Positions 1 through 7,663 of a stretch of DNA of 64,000 nt are shown in pieces (the first letter of the stretch is position 1; every line of letters begins with the position of its first letter). The position numbers and the translations under genes were made by a program. Below the pieces are notes generated by a model. That model worked only from the letters and a program-made list of their open reading frames with translations, was not told the origin of the DNA and made no database searches. Source of the DNA: Chryseobacterium takakiae (GTDB lineage Bacteria > Bacteroidota > Bacteroidia > Flavobacteriales > Weeksellaceae); the NCBI RefSeq assembly GCF_900129385.1, contig NZ_FQVO01000002.1:310001-374000 (forward strand), in the 5' to 3' direction.

Positions 1-122
1 GTCTTACTGCCGGAACACTCAACAAAATGAAAATTAATGGTGTTACTTATGATTTTGATGAAGATCAAAAAGAAGGTTTGCACAGAGTTTCTTTGAGTGC
101 AGCCGCTACATTCCGTTTTTAA
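1..122 (+). CDS. C-terminal end of an outer-membrane beta-barrel protein (partial)
   Basis: An open frame enters from the left edge (first complete codon at base 3) and stops with TAA at 120-122. About 39 residues are visible. They end in alternating polar and hydrophobic residues with a terminal Phe (Thr-Phe-Arg-Phe), the usual last strand of an outer-membrane beta-barrel recognised by the BAM complex. The rest lies outside the window, so the family cannot be named. The next gene starts 26 bases downstream on the same strand but has its own promoter-like box. Confidence 0.6.
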   Translation, partial: LTAGTLNKMKINGVTYDFDEDQKEGLHRVSLSAAATFRF

Positions 123-126
123 GTTT

Positions 127-134
127 TATCTTTG
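127..134 (+). promoter_or_regulatory. Bacteroidota -7 box for the deoxyhypusine synthase gene
   Basis: TATCTTTG matches the Bacteroidota sigma-ABfr -7 consensus TAnnTTTG and lies 15 bases before the ATG at 149, giving a very short leader. No good TTG -33 element is found at the usual spacing, so this is a partial match. Confidence 0.4.
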
Positions 135-148
135 CAAAAAATAATTAA

Positions 149-1123
149 ATGAGCAAACCGATTACTGAATTCATAGAAAAGTATTATCTGCACTTTAATG
201 CAGCGGCATTGGTAGATGCTTCAAAAGGATATGTGGCGCATCTTAAGGATGGCGGGAAAATGATGATTACTTTGGCGGGTGCAATGTCTACGGCAGAATT
301 AGGAAAAATTCTGGCAGAAATGATCCGTCAGGATAAGGTAGACTTTATCTCTTGTACAGGAGCAAACCTGGAAGAGGATCTTATGAATCTTGTAGCGCAC
401 TCTCACTACGAAAGAGTTCCTCACTACAGAGACCTTACGCCGCAGGAAGAGTGGGATCTGCTGGAAAGAGGACTGAACAGGGTAACGGACACCTGTATTC
501 CTGAAGAAGAAGCTTTCAGAAGACTGCAGAAACACATTTTTGAAATCTGGAAAGATGCGGATGACAAAGGAGAAAGATATTTTCCTCACGAATATATGTA
601 TAAAATGATCCTTTCGGGAGTGCTGGAGCAGTATTACGAAATTCCGAGAGAAAACTCATGGATGATCGCTGCAGCAGAGAAAAACCTGCCGATTGTTGTT
701 CCGGGATGGGAAGATTCTACAATGGGAAATATTTTTGCTTCTTACTGCATCAAGGGAGAACTGAAGTTTTCTACCATGAAATCAGGGATTGAATATATGG
801 CTTATCTTGCAGACTGGTATACGAAAAATTCATCAGGAAAAGGAGTGGGATTCTTCCAGATCGGAGGAGGTATTGCCGGTGATTTCCCAATTTGTGTAGT
901 GCCAATGCTGTATCAGGATATGGAAATGCATGATATTCCGTTCTGGTCATATTTCTGTCAGATTTCAGATTCTACTACTTCTTACGGTTCTTATTCAGGA
1001 GCAGTTCCAAACGAGAAAATCACCTGGGGCAAGCTTGATATCACCACACCGAAATTTATCGTTGAAAGTGATGCCACTATCTGTGCGCCGTTGATGTTCT
1101 CTTATATTTTAGAGAATTCATAA
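149..1123 (+). CDS. deoxyhypusine synthase family protein
   Basis: The 324-aa product has the fold signature of deoxyhypusine synthase: an N-terminal segment with TLAGAMSTAELG, a central GVGFFQIGGGIAGDFPI nucleotide-binding segment, and the C-terminal ITWGKL motif. Lys295 there corresponds to the lysine that forms the enzyme-imine intermediate with the spermidine butylamine group (Lys329 in human DHS). In eukaryotes and archaea the acceptor is a lysine of eIF5A, which bacteria lack. Bacterial members have been linked to homospermidine-type polyamine synthesis or have no proven substrate. The start is the only sensible ATG after the promoter box, and a hairpin terminator follows. The family is clear; the substrate is not. 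Confidence 0.88.
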   Translation: MSKPITEFIEKYYLHFNAAALVDASKGYVAHLKDGGKMMITLAGAMSTAELGKILAEMIRQDKVDFISCTGANLEEDLMNLVAHSHYERVPHYRDLTPQEEWDLLERGLNRVTDTCIPEEEAFRRLQKHIFEIWKDADDKGERYFPHEYMYKMILSGVLEQYYEIPRENSWMIAAAEKNLPIVVPGWEDSTMGNIFASYCIKGELKFSTMKSGIEYMAYLADWYTKNSSGKGVGFFQIGGGIAGDFPICVVPMLYQDMEMHDIPFWSYFCQISDSTTSYGSYSGAVPNEKITWGKLDITTPKFIVESDATICAPLMFSYILENS

Positions 1124-1158
1124 GCAGAACTGGAAATTCAAAGCTTACACTTATATAG

Positions 1159-1184
1159 ACGTCCCAATTTTTGGGACGTTTTTA
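1159..1184 (+). terminator. rho-independent terminator
   Basis: A 9-bp perfect stem (acgtcccaa / ttgggacgt) with a TTT loop is followed by a T run, 36 bases after the deoxyhypusine synthase stop. Confidence 0.85.
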
Positions 1185-1226
1185 TTTAAAAAACATAATC
1201 TGCAAATCAGCGATTTTATATTAATA

Positions 1227-1344
1227 ATGGCGTGCCCTTCCCCACCATTCCAAAGGCTTAGGTCGGGCTTCTGCAGGCTCCACTTCGTTCCGGTCTCAGA
1301 GAGACTGCTCGCTTCGCTCGCACCCTCCATATCCCTCACGCAAA
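1227..1344 (-). repeat. structured G+C-rich tail after the 48-aa gene, resembling a dispersed intergenic element
   Basis: Read on the minus strand, this stretch starts right after the stop of the small gene at 1345-1491. It is clearly richer in G+C than its surroundings. It contains GATTTGCGTGAGGGATATGG, a GCGAGCGAAGCGAGC block, a GTCTC-TCT-GAGAC hairpin, ACGAAGTGGAGCC, and ends GGGGAAGGGCACGCC. I recall similar tails in intergenic regions of many Flavobacteriales genomes, but this was not checked. Frames through it exist on both strands (for example 1227-1493 + and 1151-1339 -) but look non-coding. It shares the core CGAAGTGG with the hairpin cassettes at 2852-2970. Confidence 0.5.
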
Positions 1345-1491
1345 TCAGTCCAGCGAATTCACCAGCACGTAATACCGATACGCCAGGATTCCTTTTTGAA
1401 TCTTTGTCAGCTTGTTGGGGTCTTTATCACTTAATTTGGGAAGCACTACTTTATTTACCCTGTTCAGCCAACGGAAAAATGATTTTTTCAT
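1345..1491 (-). CDS. 48-aa basic conserved-type small protein
   Basis: This short frame (ATG at 1491, TGA at 1345-1347) encodes a 48-aa protein starting MKKSFFRWLNRVNKVVLP and ending YRYYVLVNSLD. It is Lys/Arg-rich with an amphipathic N-terminal helix, a PKLSDKDP turn and a hydrophobic aromatic C-terminus, and has no signal peptide. The composition is protein-like, unlike the shadow frames nearby. From memory, short proteins of this type are common in Flavobacteriia and are sometimes auto-named SsrA-binding protein, although they are far shorter than SmpB. The function is unknown. The gene runs directly into the structured element at 1227-1344. Confidence 0.65.
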   Translation of the reverse strand: MKKSFFRWLNRVNKVVLPKLSDKDPNKLTKIQKGILAYRYYVLVNSLD

Positions 1492-1551
1492 AGCAGCAAT
1501 TTGTAGGTTGATATTCAAAAATTATGCAATCATGCGTTGGTGAAAGCAAAT

Positions 1552-1579
1552 AAAAATTGCCCGCATTTCTGCAGGCAAT
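1552..1579 (-). terminator. terminator of the SDR gene
   Basis: On the minus strand an imperfect 10-bp stem (arms 1556-1565 and 1570-1579, one mismatch) with a 4-base loop is followed by five Ts (1552-1556 complement), about 22 bases after the SDR stop. Confidence 0.7.
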
Positions 1580-1600
1580 CTTAACACTTCATCACACTAT

Positions 1601-2392
1601 TTATGAATTTCCGTACATATTGGATTCACCACCGTCGATGGCGATCACCTGTCCGGACACATATCCGTTTTCATCACTTAACAAATACGCTACGAGATGA
1701 GCCACATCTTCCGGATTTCCCAGTCTTTTGGTTGGGTTTCTGGAAGCATATTCTTTTTCTGCCGTTTTCGGATCATCAGGATTTACTTGCCTGAAAGCCT
1801 CGGCAACCATGGGCGTAAGAATCGCTCCAGGTGCGATGGCATTGGTCAAGATGTTGTCTTTGCCATATTCCAACGCTGCATTTTTGGTCATCCCGGCTAC
1901 GGCATGTTTGGTAGCAACATAAGCTGTTTGATTCAAAACGCCGCGTATTCCTCCTACAGAAGCTACATTTACAATTTTTCCGCCACCGTTTTTCTGTAAT
2001 TCAGGAATTACATATTTCATTCCGTAATACACGCCCAAAAGGTTGATATCAATTACCTTTTTAAAAACATCAATATCGTAATCCACTAACGGAGCCTGTT
2101 TACCTTCAATCCCGGCATTGTTATACAGTCCGTCAACCTTTCCGAATTCTTTCACGGTCTGGTAGACATAATTTTTCACATTCTCTTCCACGGAAACATC
2201 TGCTGCAACTGTGAGAAATTTTCTATCCGGGAATTTCAATACTAATTCTTCTTTGGTCTTATTTAGTGCTTCATCATTATAATCGACAAGAGTGAGATCG
2301 GCTCCTTTTGACACCAGCACTTCTGCTGCTGCCAAACCCAATCCCATTGCGGCTCCTGTAACAATTATTACTTTTCCTTTTAAATTCGCCAT
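1601..2392 (-). CDS. SDR family NAD(P)-dependent oxidoreductase
   Basis: This is a 263-aa classical short-chain dehydrogenase/reductase. It has a TGxxxGxG cofactor loop (Thr12-Gly19), NNAG at 91-94, a catalytic Ser145-Tyr158-Lys162 triad with YVATK context, and a C-terminal SGQVIAIDGG strand typical of the FabG/glucose dehydrogenase-like branch. Asp37 at the end of beta-strand 2 suggests a preference for NAD(H). The frame extends upstream to 2470, but MANLKGKV at 2392 is chosen because the fold begins there and the extra 26 residues are not family-like. It is likely a single-gene unit ending in its own terminator. The substrate cannot be inferred. Confidence 0.88.
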   Translation of the reverse strand: MANLKGKVIIVTGAAMGLGLAAAEVLVSKGADLTLVDYNDEALNKTKEELVLKFPDRKFLTVAADVSVEENVKNYVYQTVKEFGKVDGLYNNAGIEGKQAPLVDYDIDVFKKVIDINLLGVYYGMKYVIPELQKNGGGKIVNVASVGGIRGVLNQTAYVATKHAVAGMTKNAALEYGKDNILTNAIAPGAILTPMVAEAFRQVNPDDPKTAEKEYASRNPTKRLGNPEDVAHLVAYLLSDENGYVSGQVIAIDGGESNMYGNS

Positions 2393-2497
2393 AATTTCTG
2401 AATTTTTTCTTGTAATAAAATTACAGACTAAAAACCGCTCTGATCTTGATCTATGATAAGAATACCACAAATTAAATAGAATTGAGATGATATTTCT

Positions 2498-2505
2498 TAA
2501 TTTTG
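2498..2505 (+). promoter_or_regulatory. -7 box for the alkyltransferase-like gene
   Basis: TAATTTTG fits TAnnTTTG and lies 18 bases before the ATG at 2524. A TTG lies upstream (2492-2494), but closer than the usual 19-21 bases. Confidence 0.35.
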
Positions 2506-2523
2506 ACTTTATGAATCCTTTAT

Positions 2524-2820
2524 ATGAATGAAGTTTTTAAACAACAGGTTTGGGAAATCACGAAATTAGTTCCCAAAGGAAGAGTAACGAGCTACGGAGC
2601 GATCGCGAAAGCAGTGGGATTTCCCAACCACTCACGGCATGTGGGTAAGGCAATGGGAGGATGTCCGCCGGATATTCCCGCCCATCGTGTGATTTCAAGC
2701 TCAGGAACTCTGTCGGTGCCGGAATTTCAGCAAAGACTCGAAGCCGAAGGAATTGTTGTTGAAAATTTCAGGATCAAAGATTTTAAAAAATTGTTTTGGG
2801 ATCCAATGCAGGAATTATGA
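2524..2820 (+). CDS. MGMT-family alkyltransferase-like protein without the acceptor cysteine
   Basis: This 98-aa protein covers only the C-terminal DNA-binding domain of O6-alkylguanine-DNA alkyltransferases. It has the VPKGRVTSYGAIA segment with the base-flipping Tyr24, the arginine-finger region (Arg38) and the active-site loop. That loop reads PAHRV (52-56) where true alkyltransferases have PCHRV, so the alkyl-accepting Cys is Ala53. This places it with the alkyltransferase-like proteins (Atl1, YbaZ; usually PWHRV), which bind alkylated guanine without repairing it and hand it to nucleotide excision repair. That role is established for the family and is inferred here. It has its own promoter box and is followed by hairpin repeats. 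Confidence 0.85.
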   Translation: MNEVFKQQVWEITKLVPKGRVTSYGAIAKAVGFPNHSRHVGKAMGGCPPDIPAHRVISSSGTLSVPEFQQRLEAEGIVVENFRIKDFKKLFWDPMQEL

Positions 2821-2851
2821 TTTAGAAAAATCGGGATTCTTTTCAGCTTGT

Positions 2852-2970
2852 GGAGCCACGAAGTGGCGACCAATAGTAGGATTGGATGCGAATCCAATCG
2901 AAAAAATTAATGCCAATCAATCGGAGCCACGAAGTGGTGACCTATATCAAGGTCGGATGGTAATCCGACT
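2852..2970. repeat. two-copy hairpin cassette between convergent genes
   Basis: Two units about 71 bases apart share one plan. The first part is GGAGCCACGAAGTGGYGACC (2852-2871 and 2923-2942), containing a GCCAC-GAA-GTGGY hairpin. An 8-base linker and a second hairpin follow: ATTGGAT/ATCCAAT near 2881-2898 in copy 1 and GTCGGAT/ATCCGAC (2952-2958 with 2963-2969) in copy 2. In the second hairpin both arms change together between copies, so pairing is kept although the sequence differs. Confidence 0.7.
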
Positions 2971-2980
2971 GTATAATAAT

Positions 2981-3014
2981 AAAAAGTTTCGGGGCGACTT
3001 TGTCGCCCCGAAAC
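2981..3014 (-). terminator. strong terminator of htpG
   Basis: A 13-bp perfect stem (2986-2998 with 3002-3014, core TTTCGGGGCGAC) has a 3-base loop and, on the minus strand, runs into TTTTT (2981-2985 complement). It lies 16 bases after the htpG stop. Confidence 0.88.
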
Positions 3015-3029
3015 CCTTAAATCATCAGA

Positions 3030-4919
3030 TTATTTTTCCAGTTGCTTATAGCTTCGCTGGATAAAATCGGTAAGCTCTTTTCCTTTTAATAGATTCTGAG
3101 AAAGCTTTGCCAGATCCAAAGCATATTGAATAAGTCCTGCTTTTTCTTCATTTTCTGCTTTCAGAATTTGTCCGGCAAATTCACTATTGGCGTTCACCAC
3201 AAGGTTGTACATTTCCGGGAAGCCTCCCATACCGAACATTCCGCCACCACCGGTTGCCTGCATATCCTTCATTCTTCTCATGAATTCCGGCTGAGTAATG
3301 GTGAATGGTGCGTCCGTGCTGTCCAAGTCTTCAAGCTGAACAGTAAATTTCTTATCAGTAATTGCCTCTTCAACAGATTTCTTTAATGATTCTTTTTCCG
3401 TTTCATTTAATTTAGCAATAACAGGCTCGTCTTTCTTGATGAGGTTATTGATGTGATCGGCATCTACTCTTGCAAAAGAAATTTTTTCTTTGGATGTTTC
3501 CAGTTTCTGAATCACATGAGGAATAATCGGTGAGTCTAAAAGAAGTACTTCATAGCCTTTATCTTTTGCAGCCTGAATATAACTATGCTGTTCGTCAGCA
3601 TTAGAAGCGTACAGAACAATGAGGTTGCCGTCTTTATCCGTTTGATTAGGCTTGATTTTCTCTTCCAGCTCATTCCACAGGAAATATTTACCGTCGGTAG
3701 TAGGATAGAGGGTGAATTTATCAGACTTTTCAGCAAATTTTTCTTCTGTTATAATTCCGTACTCGATAACTACTTTAATATCGTTCCATTTTTTCTCATA
3801 ATCTTCGCGGTTTTCATTGATCAGAGAAGACATCTTATCGGCTACTTTCTTGGTGATGTATGAAGAAATTTTCTTTACTGCACCGTCTGCCTGAAGATAA
3901 GAACGGGAAACATTCAGCGGAATATCCGGAGAATCAATCACTCCACGTAGCAGCATTAAGAAATCAGGAACGATCCCTTTTACCTCATCCGTTACAAAAA
4001 CCTGATTCTGGTACAGCTGGATTTTATCTTTTTCAATATTTAAGTTGTTGTTTAATTTAGGGAAGAATAAAATTCCGGTCAGGTTGAACGGATAATCAAC
4101 ATTTAAATGGATGTTGAACAAGGGTTCCTCAAACTGCATCGGATACAATTCATGATAGAATTTCATGTAATCTTCATTGGTCAGCTCGCTTGGAGCGATT
4201 GTCCATGCCGGAGTCGGGTTGTTGATGATATTGTCAACTTCTTCCGTTTCTGCAACGGCATCTTCAGGAGCGTCTTCCGGTAAAGGTAGTGTATGGGTCT
4301 TTGTTCCGAACTTGATAGGAACGGGCATGAATTTGTTATACTTGAGCAACAGTTCACGGATTTTGCCTTCTTCTAAAAATTCTGTTGAATCTTCTGCGAT
4401 ATGAAGAATAATTTCCGTCCCTCTTTCAGTTTTATCAGTTGTTTCTTCTAATGTAAATTCCGGACTGCCGTCGCAGATCCATCGAACTGCCGGTTCATCT
4501 TTATAGGATTTCGTTACAATTTCAACTTTCTCTGCAACCATAAAGGCAGAATAAAATCCAAGCCCGAAATGCCCGATAATTCCGGCATCTTTTGCAGTGT
4601 CCTTGTATTTTTCCAAAAACTCCTCAGCTCCGGAAAAGGCTACCTGGTTGATATATTTTTCAACTTCTTCGCCTGTCATCCCGATTCCCTGATCGATAAT
4701 GTGAAGGGTCTTGTTTTCTTTATCGATCTTTACTTCAATTTTCGGATTTCCGTATTCAACTTTTGCCTCTCCGATACCTGTGAGGTGTTTTAGTTTTAGA
4801 GTTGCATCTGTTGCGTTGGAAATTAACTCTCTTAAGAAGATTTCGTGGTCACTGTAAAGAAACTTTTTAATTAAGGGAAAAATATTTTCCACCGATACAT
4901 TAATATTTCCTTTAGTCAT
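3030..4919 (-). CDS. htpG: molecular chaperone HtpG (Hsp90)
   Basis: This 629-aa cytosolic Hsp90 is full length for the bacterial family. The N-terminal GHKL ATPase shows Glu31, Asn35 and Asp38 in ELISNATDA, DQGIGM at 76-81 and the lid glycine loop GHFGLGF at 116-122. The middle domain carries the conserved NVSRSYLQ segment, whose arginine contacts ATP, and the C-terminal dimerisation domain includes a Gly/Met-rich GGGGMFGMGG stretch. It acts as an ATP-dependent homodimeric clamp on stress-labile client proteins. It appears monocistronic, with a strong terminator after it. A TGACATTTTGGCA element about 58-70 bases before the start may be a stress control site. Confidence 0.97.
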   Translation of the reverse strand: MTKGNINVSVENIFPLIKKFLYSDHEIFLRELISNATDATLKLKHLTGIGEAKVEYGNPKIEVKIDKENKTLHIIDQGIGMTGEEVEKYINQVAFSGAEEFLEKYKDTAKDAGIIGHFGLGFYSAFMVAEKVEIVTKSYKDEPAVRWICDGSPEFTLEETTDKTERGTEIILHIAEDSTEFLEEGKIRELLLKYNKFMPVPIKFGTKTHTLPLPEDAPEDAVAETEEVDNIINNPTPAWTIAPSELTNEDYMKFYHELYPMQFEEPLFNIHLNVDYPFNLTGILFFPKLNNNLNIEKDKIQLYQNQVFVTDEVKGIVPDFLMLLRGVIDSPDIPLNVSRSYLQADGAVKKISSYITKKVADKMSSLINENREDYEKKWNDIKVVIEYGIITEEKFAEKSDKFTLYPTTDGKYFLWNELEEKIKPNQTDKDGNLIVLYASNADEQHSYIQAAKDKGYEVLLLDSPIIPHVIQKLETSKEKISFARVDADHINNLIKKDEPVIAKLNETEKESLKKSVEEAITDKKFTVQLEDLDSTDAPFTITQPEFMRRMKDMQATGGGGMFGMGGFPEMYNLVVNANSEFAGQILKAENEEKAGLIQYALDLAKLSQNLLKGKELTDFIQRSYKQLEK

Positions 4920-4976
4920 AATATTTAGTTTTAATTTTTGTTTTGTTTCTCAAAAAAAATACCGTTCGGCAGAAAC

Positions 4977-4989
4977 TGACATTTTGGCA
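4977..4989. promoter_or_regulatory. possible heat-shock control element upstream of htpG
   Basis: TGACATTTTGGCA (minus strand TGCCAAAATGTCA) is a direct TGyCA repeat with a 3-base gap, 58-70 bases upstream of the htpG ATG. Motifs of this kind are recalled upstream of chaperone and protease genes in Bacteroidota, but this was not verified here. No strong TAnnTTTG box stands out in the same stretch. Confidence 0.3.
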
Positions 4990-5015
4990 TTAAAGTAAAA
5001 TGCAAAATGTAAAAA

Positions 5016-5057
5016 GTGAGAGGTTAGAAGTGAGAAGTTAGAAGTGAAAAGTTAAAG
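5016..5057. repeat. three 14-bp tandem repeats between recA and htpG
   Basis: The units GTGAGAGGTTAGAA (5016-5029), GTGAGAAGTTAGAA (5030-5043) and GTGAAAAGTTAAAG (5044-5057) lie head to tail and differ by one to three bases. No coding potential or hairpin is visible. They lie upstream of htpG and downstream of the recA terminator. Confidence 0.7.
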
Positions 5058-5101
5058 TTTGCAAAGTATAATTTAATTTTCAGGTTGATGATGTTGATAG
5101 T

Positions 5102-5130
5102 AAAAAAGGCAGTCTGAAAAGACTGCCTTT
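5102..5130 (-). terminator. recA terminator
   Basis: A 10-bp perfect stem (5105-5114 with 5121-5130, aaaggcagtc) with a 6-base loop is followed on the minus strand by a T run (5102-5107 complement), just after the recA stop. Confidence 0.88.
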
Positions 5131-5149
5131 GAATATTTTTAAATTAAAT

Positions 5150-6151
5150 TTATTTGTTTTTTAATTCTTCCTTGATTTTATTTTCAAGTTCTTCCGCTAG
5201 TTCAGGATTGTCTTTCAATACATCTTTAACCGCATCACGGCCTTGTCCGAGCTTGGTGTCTTCATAGCTGAACCATGATCCGCTTTTCTTTACAATTCCC
5301 TGTTCTACAGCCTGATCCAGAATTTCCCCTGTTTTGGAAACTCCTTCACCGTACATAATATCAAATTCTGCCTGTTTGAAAGGAGGTGCTACTTTATTTT
5401 TCACAATCTTCACTTTAACGCGGCTTCCGATGGCCTCATCTCCCTGCTTGATTGGTGCACTTGCTTTTCTGATATCCACTCTTACCGAAGCGTAGAATTT
5501 CAAAGCGTTACCACCGGTTGTTGTTTCAGGATTTCCAAACATGACCCCGATTTTTTCTCTTAACTGGTTAATGAAAATCACGGTACATTTTGTTCTTGAA
5601 ATCGTTGCTGTTAGTTTTCTTAGTGCCTGAGACATCAATCTTGCATGAAGACCCATTTTAGAATCTCCCATTTCTCCTTCAATCTCTGCTTTTGGGGTGA
5701 GCGCTGCAACCGAGTCAATTACCACGATATCAATAGCTCCGGAACGGATTAAGTTATCAGCAATTTCCAAAGCCTGCTCTCCGTTATCCGGCTGAGAAAT
5801 GATGAGGTTTTCAAGATCGATTCCCAATTTCGCCGCGTAAGTTCTGTCGAAAGCATGCTCTGCATCAATAAACGCCGCAATTCCGCCAGCTTTCTGAGCT
5901 TCTGCAATAGCGTGAAGCGTTAAAGTTGTTTTACCGGAAGATTCAGGACCGTAGATCTCGATGATTCTTCCTCGAGGGTAACCACCAACTCCAAGAGCGA
6001 TGTCTAATCCCAGAGATCCGGAAGGAATCACTTCAATAGTATTATCCACAGAACTGTCGCCCAATGTCATTACCGTTCCTTTTCCGTATGTTTTATCTAG
6101 TTTATCAAGCACCAGTGCGAGTGCTTTTTTCTTGTCGTCTATATTACTCAT
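5150..6151 (-). CDS. recA: recombinase RecA
   Basis: This 333-aa RecA forms ATP-dependent filaments on single-stranded DNA for homologous recombination and SOS co-protease activity. It has Walker A GPESSGKT at 68-75, the catalytic Glu within DAEHAFD, a Walker B segment [10 protein letters not shown], loop L1 (EIEGEMGDS) and loop L2 ([15 protein letters not shown]). The frame extends 15 codons upstream to 6196, but the ATG at 6151 is chosen: the usual RecA N-terminus starts there, and a TAnnTTTG -7 box (6172-6179) lies inside the longer version. It is a single gene with its own terminator. No SOS box is recognised by eye. Confidence 0.97.
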   Translation of the reverse strand: MSNIDDKKKALALVLDKLDKTYGKGTVMTLGDSSVDNTIEVIPSGSLGLDIALGVGGYPRGRIIEIYGPESSGKTTLTLHAIAEAQKAGGIAAFIDAEHAFDRTYAAKLGIDLENLIISQPDNGEQALEIADNLIRSGAIDIVVIDSVAALTPKAEIEGEMGDSKMGLHARLMSQALRKLTATISRTKCTVIFINQLREKIGVMFGNPETTTGGNALKFYASVRVDIRKASAPIKQGDEAIGSRVKVKIVKNKVAPPFKQAEFDIMYGEGVSKTGEILDQAVEQGIVKKSGSWFSYEDTKLGQGRDAVKDVLKDNPELAEELENKIKEELKNK

Positions 6152-6171
6152 CTGTTGTTTAAATAATTGAT

Positions 6172-6199
6172 CAAAAATACAAAAAATTAAGGTCAAAAA
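6172..6199 (-). promoter_or_regulatory. recA promoter
   Basis: Minus-strand TATTTTTG (6172-6179) fits TAnnTTTG, with TTTTTG (6194-6199) upstream as a possible -33 element at a shorter than usual gap of 14 bases. It places transcription start between the two candidate start codons and supports the shorter RecA. Confidence 0.4.
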
Positions 6200-6332
6200 C
6201 TAATATTATCTACCATTAAAAGTAGTTTTTATAGTTAAAAAATGATAAAATTTAATGCGTGCAACTTATTTTTGAATTACTAAAAAATATTTCACTTAAA
6301 TACTTAAATGATTAACATTATCAGTTGTTTAC

Positions 6333-7529
6333 CTAATGGAAATTAGAATTGTTGGTAATGCTAAGATAATCTCCTAAGACTTTCAACTGGCCTTTATTCC
6401 CTTTCCGGATTCTCTGATCTCGGCTCACAAGTTTATTGTAAATTCTATTGATCAGCTTTTTGGTAACGGGAAATACTCTTTTATTGCTTACTTCAGGAAT
6501 TTCAAGTCTTTTGCAGACTTCATCGTCTAGTAAAAACCAAGTACAGGAAATATGCAGATAGCGTAAGTTTCTTCTTTGGAATTTGTACTTTAAAATCGGA
6601 TTTTCCAGCGATTCATTCAGTAAAGAGTGGGCCAGCAAAACGGAATCTTTATCAGCCGGCGGCTGAACGGAAGTCCACATATAGAAAAATTCGGTAGCCT
6701 GTTTTTTGTTGTCTGGCAATAGTTTTTCCGGAATTCCCAACAGGTAACCTACATATTTCCACAGATGAAAAAGTCCATTTTCTTCGTGTGCTGAAAAAGT
6801 GTTTCCAAGTTTATGCAAACTATGCAGGAAAACCAGGCTGAATCCGATATAGGTTGCCATCATGTCCCATGAATTTATGGGTTCGCCGCAGTTTTTGATA
6901 TCCCAGTTTTTGTAGTGTTTTCTGATGGAAAGCCTTGCGTAGGAATGGATCAGTCTTGTTTTAATGGCAAACTCATAGCCTTTTTTGTGAACTTCAAGTG
7001 CATTATATCGGGTAACATTTACCCAAAAATCAAGTGTTTCTGAAAGCCTTTTTACTGCGCCTTTTTTTAAAGCTTCGGTTATGATAAGTGGCTTGTTCAG
7101 ATAGGCAAAATCATAACCGCCCATCAGACAGTAATCCCGAAGAGATATCAGGGAATCCAGATTGGCTCTCATGCAAAGTTCTGCACCGCTTTTTAATAAG
7201 TCGTAATTCAGCCATTCCGGAATAGTCTGTGTTTGCAAAAACATGTTTTTAACACTTTCAGGAATATCATCATTTTCAGAAACGCCATTCCGGATATACT
7301 GTTCGACTTCCTTTGAAGCTTCACGAAAACTTTTAGTAAAATAAATATCTTCCACGACATGATCTCCAGCTTCATCCACATGATAATAGTAGGGCGAGAA
7401 CTTCTCAAAATCTTTAAAGCTCACTTCAGCGCCGGTAAAATCAATCAGTTGTTTTCCGTTTCCTTTTGTCCAGAAGTCTTTGAAATGCGGGGAGTGTTTA
7501 TAACGAGGCTGTAAAATAGTGGTTTCCAT
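6333..7529 (-). CDS. oxygenase MpaB family (DUF2236) protein
   Basis: The 398-aa all-helical protein resembles the DUF2236 family, which includes MpaB and latex-clearing protein (Lcp) haem oxygenases. Recognisable parts are KTRLIHSYARLSIRKHY (about 190-206), a candidate haem-ligand and arginine/histidine cluster, and WKYVGYLLGIPEKLLP (about 256-271), the typical tryptophan-glycine segment followed by proline. No signal peptide is present, so it is probably cytosolic or peripheral to the membrane. The substrate is unknown. It lies upstream of recA on the same strand but about 180 bases away, so it is probably a separate unit. The family call rests on motifs read by eye. Confidence 0.72.
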   Translation of the reverse strand: METTILQPRYKHSPHFKDFWTKGNGKQLIDFTGAEVSFKDFEKFSPYYYHVDEAGDHVVEDIYFTKSFREASKEVEQYIRNGVSENDDIPESVKNMFLQTQTIPEWLNYDLLKSGAELCMRANLDSLISLRDYCLMGGYDFAYLNKPLIITEALKKGAVKRLSETLDFWVNVTRYNALEVHKKGYEFAIKTRLIHSYARLSIRKHYKNWDIKNCGEPINSWDMMATYIGFSLVFLHSLHKLGNTFSAHEENGLFHLWKYVGYLLGIPEKLLPDNKKQATEFFYMWTSVQPPADKDSVLLAHSLLNESLENPILKYKFQRRNLRYLHISCTWFLLDDEVCKRLEIPEVSNKRVFPVTKKLINRIYNKLVSRDQRIRKGNKGQLKVLGDYLSITNNSNFH

Positions 7530-7663
7530 TACTCATAAAAGTACAAGTTTTACGCCGAAAGTAGAAGGTGAGATTTGTCAGTTGCGCGGGTTAAAAATAC
7601 TACAAAAGGGTAATTTCTTGGTGTTTATGGATTTTGAAAATTTGTATAAAAAAATTAGTTACT

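Noticed and set aside
1227..1493. 88-aa plus-strand frame and a 62-aa minus-strand frame (1151-1339) through the structured element
   Set aside because: Both run through hairpin-bearing, low-complexity sequence with a peptide composition that is not protein-like; the 48-aa gene on the minus strand is the better explanation.
2753..3064. 103-aa plus-strand frame across the hairpin cassettes
   Set aside because: It starts inside the alkyltransferase-like gene in another frame and crosses repeats and the htpG terminator.
6152..6196. Longer RecA start at 6196
   Set aside because: The added 15 residues are unlike known RecA N-termini and would begin upstream of the predicted transcription start.
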